Origin: Cyclina sinensis
Lineage: Eukaryota > Mollusca > Bivalvia > Venerida > Veneridae
DNA: 64,000 nt
Direction: 5' to 3'
NCBI GenBank assembly: GCA_012932295.1
Contig: JAAONU010000016.1
Coordinates: 26,287,290-26,351,289, forward strand
Shown: in pieces, positions 1-12,418 of the stretch
Numbering within the stretch: the stretch's first letter is position 1
Layout of the letters: the number at the start of each line of letters is the position of its first letter
Made by a program: the position numbers and the translations under genes
The notes under the pieces: generated by a model
What the model saw: the letters and a program-made list of their open reading frames with translations, nothing else
Database searches by the model: none
What the model was told of the DNA's origin: nothing

Positions 1-1790
1 TATTTTGACTGGTGAGACTCCTATCCCCTGCCCCGCCCCCCATAATAGACATGAAGCATCCCTCTTCAGTTTTACAAATTTAAAGAACTGTCTAAATCTA
101 ATAAACAAAGTATCAAATTTTCAAGTCGCGGAATGTTTTACCAAAAGCAAACAATTCATCAATATTATAATACCTGTATAAGATTCAAAAGTTAATTGAA
201 AATATTGGTACTGGTATTTAAATTATATCAGTTATTAAATAATTAACAATTTCTTGATTTTCACTAGACCTTTTTATAATTCATTTGTGATTCGGTGCTT
301 TGTATTAATGCCTTTACCTAAACATTTTAAGATTACTAAGGAAAGGCGGTACTCCTTCCTGAGTGATGTATCTGTTGCAAAAATTCAAAATGAACCATTT
401 ACATTGAAAAAAATACCGTTAATAATGTTAAAAATTCTAATGTTAAGACAAAGGCCACATTTTCAGTAAAAAGCAAATTTGTACTATCATTCAATTTGAA
501 ATGTGCTTTAATAAAATCTTAAATAAAATTCACTTTTGTCTTAAACTGTTCACGGTCCCAAACCAAAAGATACTGCCAGCCTATCCTTTTTGAAAATGTA
601 ATAGATGACGTTCGAACAAATCATTCAAGTAAGTTTGTGTTCAGTGAAAATACATTTTTTCTGTAACAATTTTCAATATAGTCTCTTTACTATGTAACTT
701 TAACCAAGATGGGAAATTGACCAGATTTTATTCCAGAATGACGAAGATTATGAAAAGGCATTCTAGCATAAAATCGCTTGTTTTTTGCCCGTTTTGCCTA
801 TGTTTTAACGAGAGCAAAAAGGTGAGTTAACAAGGAAGTACTTGCGCTCACGCGCTGTTATTACCCGTTTTCAGTTATGCGCGTTACAGGGCCTTTGTAA
901 ATAATGGACGCTGGTCCGTCTTTTTTGCCCCAATTCGGCAGTTTATGTAACTTATACATAACTCATACAAGCCGTCAGTGTATACTATCAATCGTAAATC
1001 CACATGAAATCCTTCCAAATATTTTTTTTTAATCGACACTTTTTAAGTTTCAAGATGGCCGCTCGACAGGTTGAAGCATGTTGACGTGTCGCCCTGGAAC
1101 GCATATTTAAAACACGTATCCATAACAACCTAAAGGCGACTGTACTATCATTTTTTTTTTCGTAAACGTGTCTTTTCTAGATCATTTTATGCTAGAATAG
1201 CGTTAAAGCACGTTTTTTTCTTGTCATAACATCTGCAGAATCCCTCGGGATATGTTGGTGCCCTTTTAGTTCTTTTAAGCTTTCTCTCGCCCCACGTTTT
1301 TACCGTATTAAAACTTTTTGGTTGGATATGTCTCCAATATGCTTTTATTGTCCCGTGTTTGTAACGTGTTTGGTTGAATTATATGGCCCCTCTCATTGAT
1401 GATGAAGAACAATTGTTCTAAAAAGTAATGTGTTTCAAGAGTAATCATGGCAAAATCTTTTTACCTATAAATATGTGAGCTTTTCTGGTACGCTTTGCTT
1501 TATGTAATACCACGCTGAAATCAAGTTTGAGGATTCATGTATTTTGTAAAAAGCTCTCGTTCCTTGATGAATGGTTGCGTTTCGTTGTTCTAAATATCAA
1601 TTATTTCTGTATTACTTCTAAGGAGAAAATAATTTAAATTCAGTGGTTGTTTACTTGGCAGGCACCAAATCTATTGCAATTGAGTTTGTTGTTTTTTCCG
1701 ATTCGCTTGAATCTGCGAAGAAACAATTTAGACATCGCAAACAACCTCGTTTTTGTGTTCCTAGGGCAAAACAACACTAACTTTAAACAA
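1..1790. other. Gene-free leading segment
   Basis: I recognise no gene or repeat family here. A short ATG frame at 1055-1084 has a good context (aagATGG, then nine codons to TGA). The ATG lies in CAAGATGGCCG, which resembles a YY1-type core, so a promoter or 5' leader is possible but unsupported. A donor-like CAA|GTAAGT occurs near 630. Short T-runs are present at 1021-1030 and 1150-1160. Confidence 0.4.
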
Positions 1791-2362
1791 AGAAGTTTGG
1801 TTGAAATATTGTCATGAAATTAAAATATATATTCCAATATCGTTTCAATTTTGGACTTTTAAAGCAAGAAGAAGGACGGTTATACCCTTTTAGTTAAAAT
1901 CCACCACGTTATTAACATTTGTCATGGCTTAGAATATATTTTGATACCACTGCCTTTATTGTCCCAAAAGTAAAGTATATTCACTTTTATCTATTTCCTA
2001 CGCATTTGTTTCCAAAATTCCTCTTATTTCAGTTACACATATAATGGCCAAGAATATGCACATTTGAATGTATGACTTTTCATGTAAATCGTAAGATCTT
2101 GTAACCTCTAGATTTCAAGGCAGGTTTGATTCTGTCATTGCTCTTTCTCTGTCAATCGTAAATAATCATGTCATAACCATATTGTTTTTTTAACGTTTTA
2201 ATAAAACTCCTTGGACAATCAATATTTATCAAACTGTTTATCTTGTTAAAATTTATCTCAGAAAATACCCAGCGTTTCTTTTTAATTTATTCATTCTAGT
2301 ACCATACGCTTGTTCATACAGTTTAAGTAAATGTAGGAAATAGATTTTATGATTTAGTGATA

Positions 2363-2625
2363 TACGGCCTTCGTGATTAAATTACTACGCATCTGAACTC
2401 AACACCGTGAAGTATACAACAGTAGATCGCGAAAATTTCAGATCTATTTCCATTCTAACACGTACGTATATTATAAGGGGCACAAGTATGTTCCCTATTT
2501 TAGAGTGGTCTTCGCCGCGACGTCAGCGCGCGCTTGTGGTGTGTGTGATATGCCGTGTAAGATATAATCATTGTCAATTTCTTTTTTGTTTATTGTCGAC
2601 GAATTATGGGTAGTGTTAGAATGAG
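2363..2625. repeat. Dispersed repeat, copy 1 (pairs with 32.5 kb)
   Basis: The stretch from about 2445 (CTATTTCCATTCTAACACGT) to 2625 matches 32580-33010 in the same direction, including a shared tail around 2590-2622 and 32975-33006. At its left edge, bases 2363-2400 are the reverse complement of 32529-32566, so the flanking 38-bp segment is flipped between the copies. Short open frames in both copies look alike only because the DNA is homologous; I do not call genes. Confidence 0.6.
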
Positions 2626-3179
2626 TATTGATCTCTTTTTTGTAAACAGATGCGTGTCGTCTACAACCTGATTTTTCGCGTCGGGTTTTAACTGTTGAAA
2701 ACTGGTAACTCACCTACATTTTCTTTCATATATAAGAAGGACACACGGACACCATTATTTAACGAAATGCATACATGATTGAAAAAATCTAAACAATTAT
2801 CGTACATGCGTACGTTTGAATTGTTACGCCACTCGTTTACCTATCCTCGGAATCTTTCACTAAAGTCAGATTCTAGCAAACATTAATCAATTCGTTTTCC
2901 ATCACAACGCTTCAAAGCTCTTACTTGATGAAGAAAAAATGACAACCCTTCTTTTTTCTAACCCCTCTTGATTTTCAATATCGATAAAGTTAATTATTCC
3001 CTTAATGTAAATGTTTAAATCGTTTATATTTCTTCCTTCGATAAAACCCTCTACATCAGAATGAATCAAAATAAGGTATAAACAAGTTTTTTCCGACCAG
3101 AGATTTTTTTCCTGTTATAACCTGTTATTATCGGAGACGAGTGTATCAAATTCACGCTTACTTTTTCTAAATTAGAGAA

Positions 3180-4366
3180 AACTAGAGCTATCACTTAATA
3201 TGATTAATACCCCCGCAAGACTGCTTCGGAACTGAGGAAGTTATAAATAACAGAGTTATTTGTAAAAGAATTGAAAGAGATATGGTTGTGGGCAATTAAA
3301 GATAGTTGTGGTTCTTGTACATTGCATTTCCTGTCATTGTCGGAGTTATAGCTCTTACACAGTGCACTTCCTGTCATTGTGCTTGACCATTGTATGAAGT
3401 TGCACTGAATTCCAACCATTAGATTTCAAGTTATGCTCCGGACAAGGAATTCCAACAAAAGGAAATAACTCTGCAAATAGTGGAGATAAAGTTATAACTC
3501 TTGTACAATGCACATCCACTCGTTGTGCTTGATCATCAATTGCACTGAATTCCAATTAGTAGTTTTCAAGTAATGATCTGGACAAGACAAACCAACAAAA
3601 GGCAATGACTCTGCAAATATAGAAGATGGAGTTATGATTCTTGGACACGACACTTTCTCTTATTTGGCTTGACCATTGTATGAAGTTGCATTGAATTCAA
3701 ATCATTAGTTTTCAAGTTAGGCTCCAGACAAGGAACGAACACAGGGCAAATAGTAAGGATGGAGTTATGGCTCTTGTACGCTGCACTTCCTGTCATTAAG
3801 CTTGATATTGTATAAAGTTGCACTGAATTCCAACCAGTAGTTTAAGTTACGCTCCCGACAAGGAAAACCAACAAAGGGCATTAACTGTGCAAATAGTGAA
3901 GAAAGAGTTATAGCTCTTGTACAATGCACTTTCTTTTGTTGTGCTTGACCATTGTATGAAAGAGCATTGAATTCCAACCAGTAGTTTTTAAGTTATGCTC
4001 TGGACAAGGAAAACAAACAAAGAGCAATAAGTCTGCGAATGGTGAAGATGGAATTATGATTCTTAAACATTGCACTTTCTCTCATTGTGCTTGACCATTG
4101 TTTAAAGTTGCACTGAATTCCAACCAGTAGTTTTCAAGTTATGCTCCGGACAAGGAAAAACCAACAAAGGGTAATAACTCTGCCAATAGTGAAGATGGAG
4201 TTATGATTCTTTGACACTGCACTTCCTCTCATTGTGCTTTACCATTGTTTGAAGTTGCACTGAATTCCATCAGTTTTCAAGTTATGCTTCGGACAAGGTA
4301 CGGACCGCCCGACCAACCACCGGGTGAGTCCTTTATACCCCATAAACTTTGTTTCGGGGGTATAAT
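3180..4366 (+). mobile_element. Tandem-core element inserted in unit A
   Basis: The element begins near CTAGAGCTATCACT and ATTAATACCCCCGC, and ends with a 3' hairpin whose stem joins TACCCC and GGGGGTA, followed by ATAATAAC. Between them are about seven imperfect copies of a ~150-bp monomer. Each carries the ideas GCACTTCC, TGTGCTTGACCATTGT, TGAATTCCAACCA and TATGCTCCGGACAAGG. Unit C reads straight through this site (AAAGAAA|ATAACTC near 19226), so it is nearly an empty site. The layout resembles non-autonomous Helitron/Helentron-type ('pearl'-like) elements of bivalves. That class is an inference. Confidence 0.65.
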
Positions 4367-6975
4367 AACACTATGTGGGTTGATTCTATTTGTTTCAATA
4401 ACATTATCGTCGATCTCTTTAAGCTGGTGTTTTACTAAGTACAAGAAGGTCTGTTACTGTTCAACTAGAATTTTATATGTGCCCAGTGATGCTAATTTTT
4501 ATTTTGAAACTAGAGATTGTTTTTTAAGAAAAACAAATGCCCCCGCCCCCAACCACATGTTATTTACCATGAAAAATATAAAAATAATTCAACAGAAACA
4601 CGCTGATAATATGCATTATTACACTTGGTCACGATCATAAATGTCAAGAGATCTCTTTGCATTTGGAAAACGAATACCAGTGCACCCGCCGACCAAAACG
4701 ACACTGCGCTACTAGAAGAATTCTGTTCGGTATAGACTCTATTGATAAACGCCACGAAACAAAAGAGGAACGTAATTACTAAAGATTGCTGTTCCTAGCT
4801 AAAGAAAATAACTGACCGTCAAAAATTTACCTTTCTAGGAAATAAATTACAAACTTAAACGGACAAAAATGACAGCAAACTTAAATAAATTCATGATCTG
4901 AATACGGAGTATATTTATTCTTTGTGCTTTATTTTATTTTGTGAGCAGGTTTTAAAACTCATTTTGTCCCAATCTAGAAACGTTTATTTTATGATTTATA
5001 TTTATAATAAGGCATTGTCCTGATTCTTTTTATATTTTAAAAACGTTTACATTAAACCCTATCCGTTTTATTGCTATATCTTTCATTATTGCCTCCTAAC
5101 AAAAGCTTAAGAGCGTTTAACAGATCACTTCTTAACTTACTTAAGTGTAAATCTTTTTAAGACACTTTTTCAACCAGACTCTCCCAAATTTCTTTAATAA
5201 AAATCTTATTTTATCTAGAATTTTCGCTGGGAAATTATTCTAGAACCGGATTAAATACTGACCTTTTCGGTAACGAAAGGAATAAAGCTAGACATTAATC
5301 CTTCTTTAAATGCAACCCGCTTTCACCGTGTCTTTTTTACTGAATTCCACCAGGATACTACACTGGCGTGTGTTTTGAAATGACCGAACTATTTTGTCAG
5401 ACAAATGACTCCTGTAGCATTTCCAAAGACTGAAAAAATGTAGTTCATTACTTGTTTGTTAAGGGACATCGTTCCAAAGTAAACTGATATCACTGCACAA
5501 ATAAGTTTTCAAAACAAGATGTTTGCATCAGGCAAACACGCCCATGGCAAAGAAACCTGTTAGTGCCTGATATGAATTATGTAAACAAATTATGTAGTTA
5601 TTCATTGACTGAAGGTTACTTGAAAATGTTCTGATTACATAAAAGTTGTCGGTTAAGATGATAAGATGCATAAACAATAATTAGCTATATAGGACACAGT
5701 GTATTTATTTCCCTGTTTTCAAATATGCCATGTGCTTTTGTGCAAAATTCAACAAAAATAACTTTTGCGTTTTGTGTCACATAACTTCTTCAATAATAAA
5801 GCAGCAGCAGCGACAACAACAACAACAAAAATAATAATAAAAAAAAGATAAGTTATAATAATCAATTTACCATTGTAAGCTACGACTCATACTTCTACCT
5901 TTATCTAAAAACGTAAAAAAATATGAAATTATTACATAATCATATTTTTCATATTAAAAGTTGGACACAAGTTGTTCACGAGCTATGCTGTGAACCACCC
6001 GTACGGCATTTCAGCCTTATTATCAAAGTAATGGACGTTTAAGCCTTCTACTGAGTTGAAGGAACGGTTTTTAAAGGCTTTCTTGTAGCAACATTTCTTC
6101 AAATTTAACACATTATTTTCTTCCCAATATATAACAATGCAACTGACAGCGCTACTATGTAGAAACTAACATTATCACAGACTCACATGTCACTTTATAT
6201 ATTTACAAAAACAAAATTCACATAACTCTATAGAAGCAACAAATGTCCTTTGAACATTAGCACCTGCCCAACCTTGTTAGGGTATTATTTTACCTTCCTC
6301 TCGTATATTTATTGTTGTTTTCGTTAAGACGTTATAAGGCTATGTTATAAGGCTATGGCTATATGTATCTTGACTTTCCTTTATATGTTCAAATGAAATT
6401 GAATGTCCTATAAATTCTTGGTGAAATATCAACTGGACAAAACAAAATATATAACACTGAACTGGCTATATGCATCATAAGACATGGAGTGACTCCCGCA
6501 CAGTTTCTTCGACAGAATTGAACAGAAATGACTTTCTATTTAAGACATCAATTATCAAAAAAAAGAAAAAAAGAAACAGCTTTGTGTGTTTGTTTTTAAG
6601 TATATGAGAATGCTTAATTTTATAATGACTTAAGTACACTCCTATGATCCCTTATGAAGCTTTAACATTTTCAAAATAATGACTGAAAATTCAGTTGTAA
6701 TATTTAAATTCGTGTATTAAGTACGCTTTCGATCTTCATACGGACGTCTGCTGACTATTGCTTTCCTCTTAATATTATATTCATAGTAATTTTTTAATAG
6801 CCATTCTTGCACAGACAGACAAAACAACAATACCCGAACAGAAAGTTATTTCAATCCTTTAGATTCTTAAATTTCTCGACGAATATACAGATGTGGTAAC
6901 GTTCATTTGATTCTTTTAATAAAAAATCTTTCAGTTAGCCACACCTCTTAAACAGGTTTCAAGCGATTGAACACA
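4367..6975. other. Non-coding remainder of unit A (block Y)
   Basis: No supportable gene. It holds block Y of the repeated unit, plus a short CAG/CAA/ATA simple-repeat patch at about 5800-5850. That patch is also present in altered form in copy B (~17150) and copy C (~20890-20990). Confidence 0.55.
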
Positions 6976-8132
6976 ACCCTAGGGCCATTTATCGAACGAA
7001 AGAAGAAATCGTCGTACTACGTTTATAATTATCCCTTTATCAACGAGAGCTTGAAAGAAGTTTGCTTAAAATATTTTCATGTAATTAAAATGTATATTCT
7101 AATATCATTTCAGCTTTGGACATCTGAGTTAAATTACTATTAACATTTTGACTTTCAAAGCAACGCATATTTCAGATATACCTTGTTAGTATAACTCCGC
7201 CACAGCATTAACATTTGTCAAGTTTTAGAATGTATTCTGACACCGCTGCCGTTTTATTGTCCCAAAAGAAAACTGTAATTACTTTTATCTATTTCCTAGG
7301 TAATTCGTTCCAAATGGCACTCGCTTGAACTGTAAGACATTTCATGTAAATCTTAAGACCGATTTCGTGACTTCCCGGTTTCAAGGCAGGAATTTTTATT
7401 TTATTTTATTAATTTTGTTCCTGCATAAGTCGTTAATAACTATGCCATCACCGTGTTGTATTTCTAGCGTTTTGACAAAATTCCTGTAAATAGACGACTA
7501 ATTCTTACGAAAGTTTTCTTTTATTAAATTTATTTTAAAAAATACCCGTTTAATTTTGGGTTATTCATTTTTGAACCAGATGCTCGTTCAAACACTTAAA
7601 GGTCATTTACTTTCAATCTTAATATCGTTCCTTTTTAGAGTTGCGTGTTGTCCACAGACTGACTGATCTTAACTGTTATAAACAGATAACTCTCTGGTGG
7701 TTATATTTATATACAAGAAGTTAACACGGACACCCTTGTTTAATGGAATGCTCATTGAGAAAAATTCTAAACCATTCATGTAAATTGTTAATCAAATTAT
7801 TTACCTTGTATCCCCTGAATCTTTCACCTAAGTCAGATTCAATCAAACATCAATCAATTTAATTTGCATCTCAGCGCTCTAAAGCTCTTACTTGATGAAG
7901 AAAAATTAGAAGCCCCTTTGTTTTTTTTCTAGTATCTCTTGACTTTCATTATCGGTCAAGTTAATTATTTCCTTAATGTAACTGCTTGAATCGCTAATAT
8001 TTCTTCCTTCGACAAAATCCTCTTGATCAGAATGAATCAAAATAAGGTAAAAACAAGTTAATGACATTTTGAATGGCATTTTGCTAATATATTTTGTATG
8101 TTCACGGTCACTTTTCTCCTAGATTAAGGAAA

Positions 8133-9626
8133 ACTAGAACTATCGCTGAATGCGATTCATACCCCCACCAATGTCCTTGACAGAAGACGACATGGAAAGG
8201 TGGTTAAGGGAATAACTTCAGTGGCACAAATACATATACATAAAAAGAAATTATCTCTGGTAAAAAAAGTGGAAAAACTTTGCATACTGAGCTTACTTGT
8301 TTTAGTTTTAGAAATATTGAAGTACATGTTAAAATTTCAGAACATTTTCTAAGTCAATTTTTGACCTTCAAGTGTAGCCTTGACCTTAAGCTGGCACAAG
8401 GGTAAGATGGGTTCTGCACATTACCCAGTTGGGGTGAACATTTGAGTCAAGTTTGAAGAAAATCCTTCCATTAGTATAGAATTTATAGAGCGGACACGAC
8501 ATATTGTCTATTGATTGTAAGTAAATTAAAAGACTTAAAAAGGGGCATAACTTTGTCAAAATGCAATACAGAGTTATGAAACTTGACCTGCATATCTTAC
8601 TTGTGATACCTCATATATCTTTTAAGTTTTAAGCAAATACCTGTGCTAGTTTCAGAAATATTCAAGTACATGTTAAAATTTAAGAACATTTTCTAAGTCA
8701 ATTTTGACCTTCAAGTGTGACCTTGACCTTAAGCCGACACAAAGGTAACATGGGTTCTGCACATAACTTTGTTGAGTTGAACATTTGAGTAAAGTTTGAA
8801 GAAATTTCTTCCATTAGTACAGGATTTATAGAGCGGACACGACATATTGTCTAATATTTGATTGTATGTAAATTAGAAGACTTAAAAAGGGGCATAACTT
8901 TGTCAAAATGCAATACAGAGTTATGAAACTTGATCTGCATATCCTAATTGTGACACTTCATATATATTTAAAGTTTCAAGCAAATACGTTTTCTAGTTTC
9001 AGAAATATTCAGATACATGTTAAAATTTAAGAATATTTTCTTAGTCAATTTTTGACCTTCAAGCGTGACCTTGACCTTAAGCTGGCAAAAGGGTAACATA
9101 GGTTCTGCACATCTTCTTGTTGAGGTGAACATTTGAGCCAAGATTAAAGAAAATCTTTCAATTAGTGTAGGACTTACAGAGCGGACACGACATAATGTCT
9201 AATATTTGATTGTTTGATATTTGACCTTCAATTGTGACCTTGACCTTGAGCTGACACATGAGCAACATGGGTTCTGCACATCCCCTTGTTGAGGTGAACA
9301 TTTGAGCCAAGATTAAAGAAAATCTTTCAATTAGTGTAGGACTTACAGAGCGGACACGACATAATGTCTAATATTTGATTGTTTGATATTTGACCTTCAA
9401 TTGTGACCTTGACCTTGAGCTGACACATGGGCAACATAGGTTCTGCACATCCCCTTGTTGAGGTGAACATTTGAGCCAAGTTTGAAGAAAATCCTTCAAT
9501 TGGTACAGGATTTATAGAGCGGACACGATAATGGAGACGGACGGACGGACCGACCGACCGACGGACGCGACAAAGCGAATCCATTATAGCCCCCCCCCCC
9601 ACCCACATTTTGTGGTGGGGGTATAA
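8133..9626 (+). mobile_element. Tandem-core element inserted in unit B
   Basis: It opens with CTAGAACTATCGCTGAATGC and CATACCCCCACCA, close to the start of the insert in copy A and at the same position in the unit. It holds about three ~300-bp monomers (8280-9130) and then two ~170-bp shortened monomers. These carry repeated TGACCTTGACCTT, GGTTCTGCACAT, AACATTTGAG and GAGCGGACACGACAT. It ends with a GGACGGAC/GACCGACC stretch, a hairpin of CCCCCACCCACA against TGTGGTGGGGG, and TATAATAAC. The core is unrelated to that of the copy A insert although the termini are similar. No coding frame. Confidence 0.65.
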
Positions 9627-10881
9627 TAACTCTATATGAGATGCTGAATTTATTTGTCTCTATTACTTCATCGACGATCTCCTAAACCCCATGTTTTACC
9701 AATTACTTTATTTTGAAATAATTAAGATGCATTTCCAGTTCGTGCACAGTTATATTAGATTCTAATGTTTGAGCACCATTCACTCTCAACTGATGTGTTG
9801 TACTTGATGGAAACTGTTTTAGTTTGAACGTCTAAAATATTGTCCGTGCCAGACACAAAATTTCCATTTACCTTTTTTTCCGACCATACTTTTTGTTACC
9901 CGTTGCACTTTGCTTAAAGGTCATGTGACACGACTATAGCAACTTTGTCTATTCAAAATAATCATAATGTACTGATTAAAATGGTTTAACTGCGAAAATA
10001 TGAAAATATTGCTTTTGATAAGAAAAAACGTGTTTTTGATGATCGGCTGTTTCCGTTTCGACATCGGTAGTTTCCGCCGCATTTTTTGGCTGTGACGTAG
10101 ATTTATCCCTACTATACCAGGCAGTAGTGCAGAATTACACTACTCATAACACATCCGTTTTTAAATGAAAAAATAACACTAAACCACAAGTCCAAGAAAC
10201 ACAATAAAGGCACACATATAAAAACAACATGCTATAAATTGTAAATTATATAAAATAATGTGATTACTTCTCGATTTTTATAAGTAAAATCCAACTTTGT
10301 GCCGGGAGAACGGGTTGTGATTTTACCTTAATAAATATTAATAAATATTCCAATTTCTTCCATGTTGTGGTTCTATATAAAACCATCTCCTCCGCGTTTT
10401 TACATGATGCGTAACACATCCTCACTTGATGTTTACGTCATAAACAAATGCTTTTTCATTTAAGTGTAGTAAAATTGAAGTGAATTTAGGTGATCTATTG
10501 TGTTAGCATTAAATTTTGTTTCACTGGAATGGAAATTCACACTACAATGTTTTTTTCACGTTGAGATATAGTTTGAAAATAATAATATAGCATGTCTATC
10601 AAGTAGAAATTTGTGTCTGCTTATAAATTAATATTCAATGAAATGTCAAAGGTCCATAAATCACGCCTTATACTGGGATTTATGCAAATTAACCTGCCCA
10701 AATTGGACCCTTGTATATTCTGCATAGCTGTCAAACAAAGCAATTAACTTTTTTATGACCCAATCAATGATAAAGTTGAGACAAATAGCAAAATTTTATG
10801 GCAAGTGATCTTACAAATTGATTTTGATCAGTCACACTTGTGAAAACATTATGTAATAGCTTGTTCCAATTAACATGTCTG

Positions 10882-10924
10882 CAGAGACGTATATATTACA
10901 TAATATGTAATATATACGTCTCTG
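10882..10924. repeat. 43-bp perfect palindrome
   Basis: Two 21-bp arms, the left starting CAGAGACGTATATATTAC, are exact reverse complements around a single central A. The sequence would extrude readily as a cruciform. It sits inside the TIR transposon, with no gene around it. Confidence 0.9.
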
Positions 10925-11349
10925 ATGTCTGAATGATTTTTAGTTAAGAAGCTTCCATGTAGATACATATTTTAATTAGATAATTAAATGTTATGAATCT
11001 ATTTATGATGAAAATTTAAAAATCATTCGACTTCTTAATTTCTTAATGTGGACAAATTATTGAAAAAACAAAACAAAAAACAATGTGTTTGTGTTATGAT
11101 TTTGACGTAGTTTTTAGGGCTTCTTCATATTATTTGTTCTTTGATCCTTATTGTTTTGTTTTCAAAAAAAATGTAGAACGAATAAGCAACAAAAAAAAAA
11201 GATATGCATTTATAATGTAAAAAATCATAGATCTAGGCAAAGATTACTTACACGCACCTCAGGCAAAATATACCACAGACAAATAAGCAACACATCACTG
11301 TAAGGAGAATGTTTTTATGGAAAAAAATCTCTCGATTGGAGTTAGTTAT

Positions 11350-11530
11350 TAAAGTCGGGAGACGGACAAAGCCCCCCCGGACAAAATCCCCCCCACTCAA
11401 ATTTTTAAAGGAGGACAAAAGCCACCCAAGATTTTTTAACTAGGACAAATCCCTCCCGTTGATTTTTTTCAACTAGGACAAATCCCCCCCCCCCCAGAAT
11501 TTTTCAACTAGGACAGAATCCCCCTCATGT
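11350..11530 (+). repeat. GGACAAA/poly-C minisatellite
   Basis: About five degenerate units of ~35-40 bp, each with ACTAGGACAAATCC followed by a C-run and ATTTTT. A separate T13-G15 homopolymer junction lies at 11674-11701. Both are inside the TIR transposon. Confidence 0.7.
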
Positions 11531-12002
11531 ATTTAAATTTTCTATATATGTTATATGTTATCAGTGATGAACGGCATTTTATCCATTAAAAAGCATAGTT
11601 TCCCTATGGTTCAGGTATTTTTCACTGGAAGTCATTTAGATGAAACCTTGGCTTATAAAAACAAGGACAAGGGTTTTTTTTTTTTTGGGGGGGGGGGGGG
11701 GAGAAATAATTGTGAGTTTTTTTATTAATGTGTTTAGTTAAATGCATTCTGTGATGAAATATGTAATTTATTTCTATGATTTTCTATGCATAAATGTAAT
11801 TTAATGTTATTTAAAATGACAACAAAATAAGGCAATTAGCAGTTTTTATTTTCAATTAAACTCTAACGGGTTGTTTATCTCAAATGGCTTTAGTCAAATT
11901 TAATTGAAGACATTCAAACTAATTGATAGTATTGTCATGATCCCTTTAAAATACACTTAAATTACTGTTTAAAAAGAAAGACACTATCGTGCTGTAGTGA
12001 GT

Positions 12003-12418
12003 GAGGGGGGTAGAGTGCGGTTCAGGCGAACGCATCCAAGGTTTGCACCTCAAACTTGGAATGTTCACGAGGCGACGATGACGGACCAGCAGCGTACAAA
12101 CAACATGTGCGAGTCGTGGAACAACGGGTTCAAGCACCTAGTCGGACACAACAACCCGGACACAACAACCCTTCTCTATGGACTGTCCTGAACTGCCTCC
12201 AGAAGGATGCCGCCCTGGTAGAAACAGAAGTCTACAGCCACCAACAAGGACAGCCAGCCCCCAAGAGAAAGAAGAAGGCGACAGTGATCCACCAGAACCG
12301 TCTGAAGACCCTCTGTCAGCAGCTGCTCTCCGGTCAGAAGTCTCTGGCCCAGTTCTTCCAACAAACTGCATCAGATAAAAATAAGCATGTTCAAAATCTT
12401 TTTGGATCAGTTATTTGA
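12003..12418 (+). pseudogene. MULE-transposase-like C-terminal remnant, frameshifted
   Basis: Frame 3 reads TWNVHEATMTDQQRTNNMCE then SWNNGFKHLVGHNNP (about 12051-12160). A second frame continues SLWTVLNCLQKDAALVETEV, then KRKKKATVIHQNRLKTLCQ, to a TGA at about 12418. I recognise this as the C-terminal part of the FLYWCH/MULE-transposase-domain proteins common in invertebrate genomes (a WNV-RTNN-ESWNN-VGH-PS-W-ECLRKDQ pattern). The switch falls on a tandem duplication of the 14-mer GGACACAACAACCC (about 12143-12170). Fourteen extra bases shift the frame by two, exactly the observed change. The N-terminal catalytic part is missing. Composition is more GC-rich than its surroundings, which supports a captured or once-coding origin. 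It could be a processed host gene fragment instead of a transposase. Confidence 0.6.

Larger units (their letters stand above)
1800..6975 (+). repeat. Copy A of ~5 kb three-copy unit
   Basis: This is the first of three diverged copies of a composite unit (block X then block Y). Block X landmarks shared with the other copies are the stretch around 1958-2016 (also 7257-7316), the one starting at 2651 (also 7641 and 18729), and 2843-3070 (also 7809-8040 and 18900-19140). Block Y landmarks are 5242-5385 (also 16593-16740 and 20336-20480) and a well conserved stretch at 5526-5559 (also 16889-16921 and 20632-20666). The copies run in the same order and orientation, as in a tandem segmental duplication. 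No open frame is conserved among them, so the unit looks non-coding. A tandem-core element interrupts block X at 3180-4366. It could also be an array of a large non-autonomous transposon. Confidence 0.7.

Noticed and set aside
2407..2613. Frame with a similar peptide to one at 32537-32764
   Set aside because: Similarity comes from a dispersed non-coding repeat; stops and indels differ and no codon-level constraint is apparent.
3204..3977. Several overlapping minus-strand frames of 63-72 codons
   Set aside because: They repeat with the monomer of the tandem-core array and have no domain; translation of repeat DNA.
8133..9626. CRISPR-like array
   Set aside because: Repeats are long, degenerate and head-to-tail with no short repeat/unique spacer pattern; the genome is animal.
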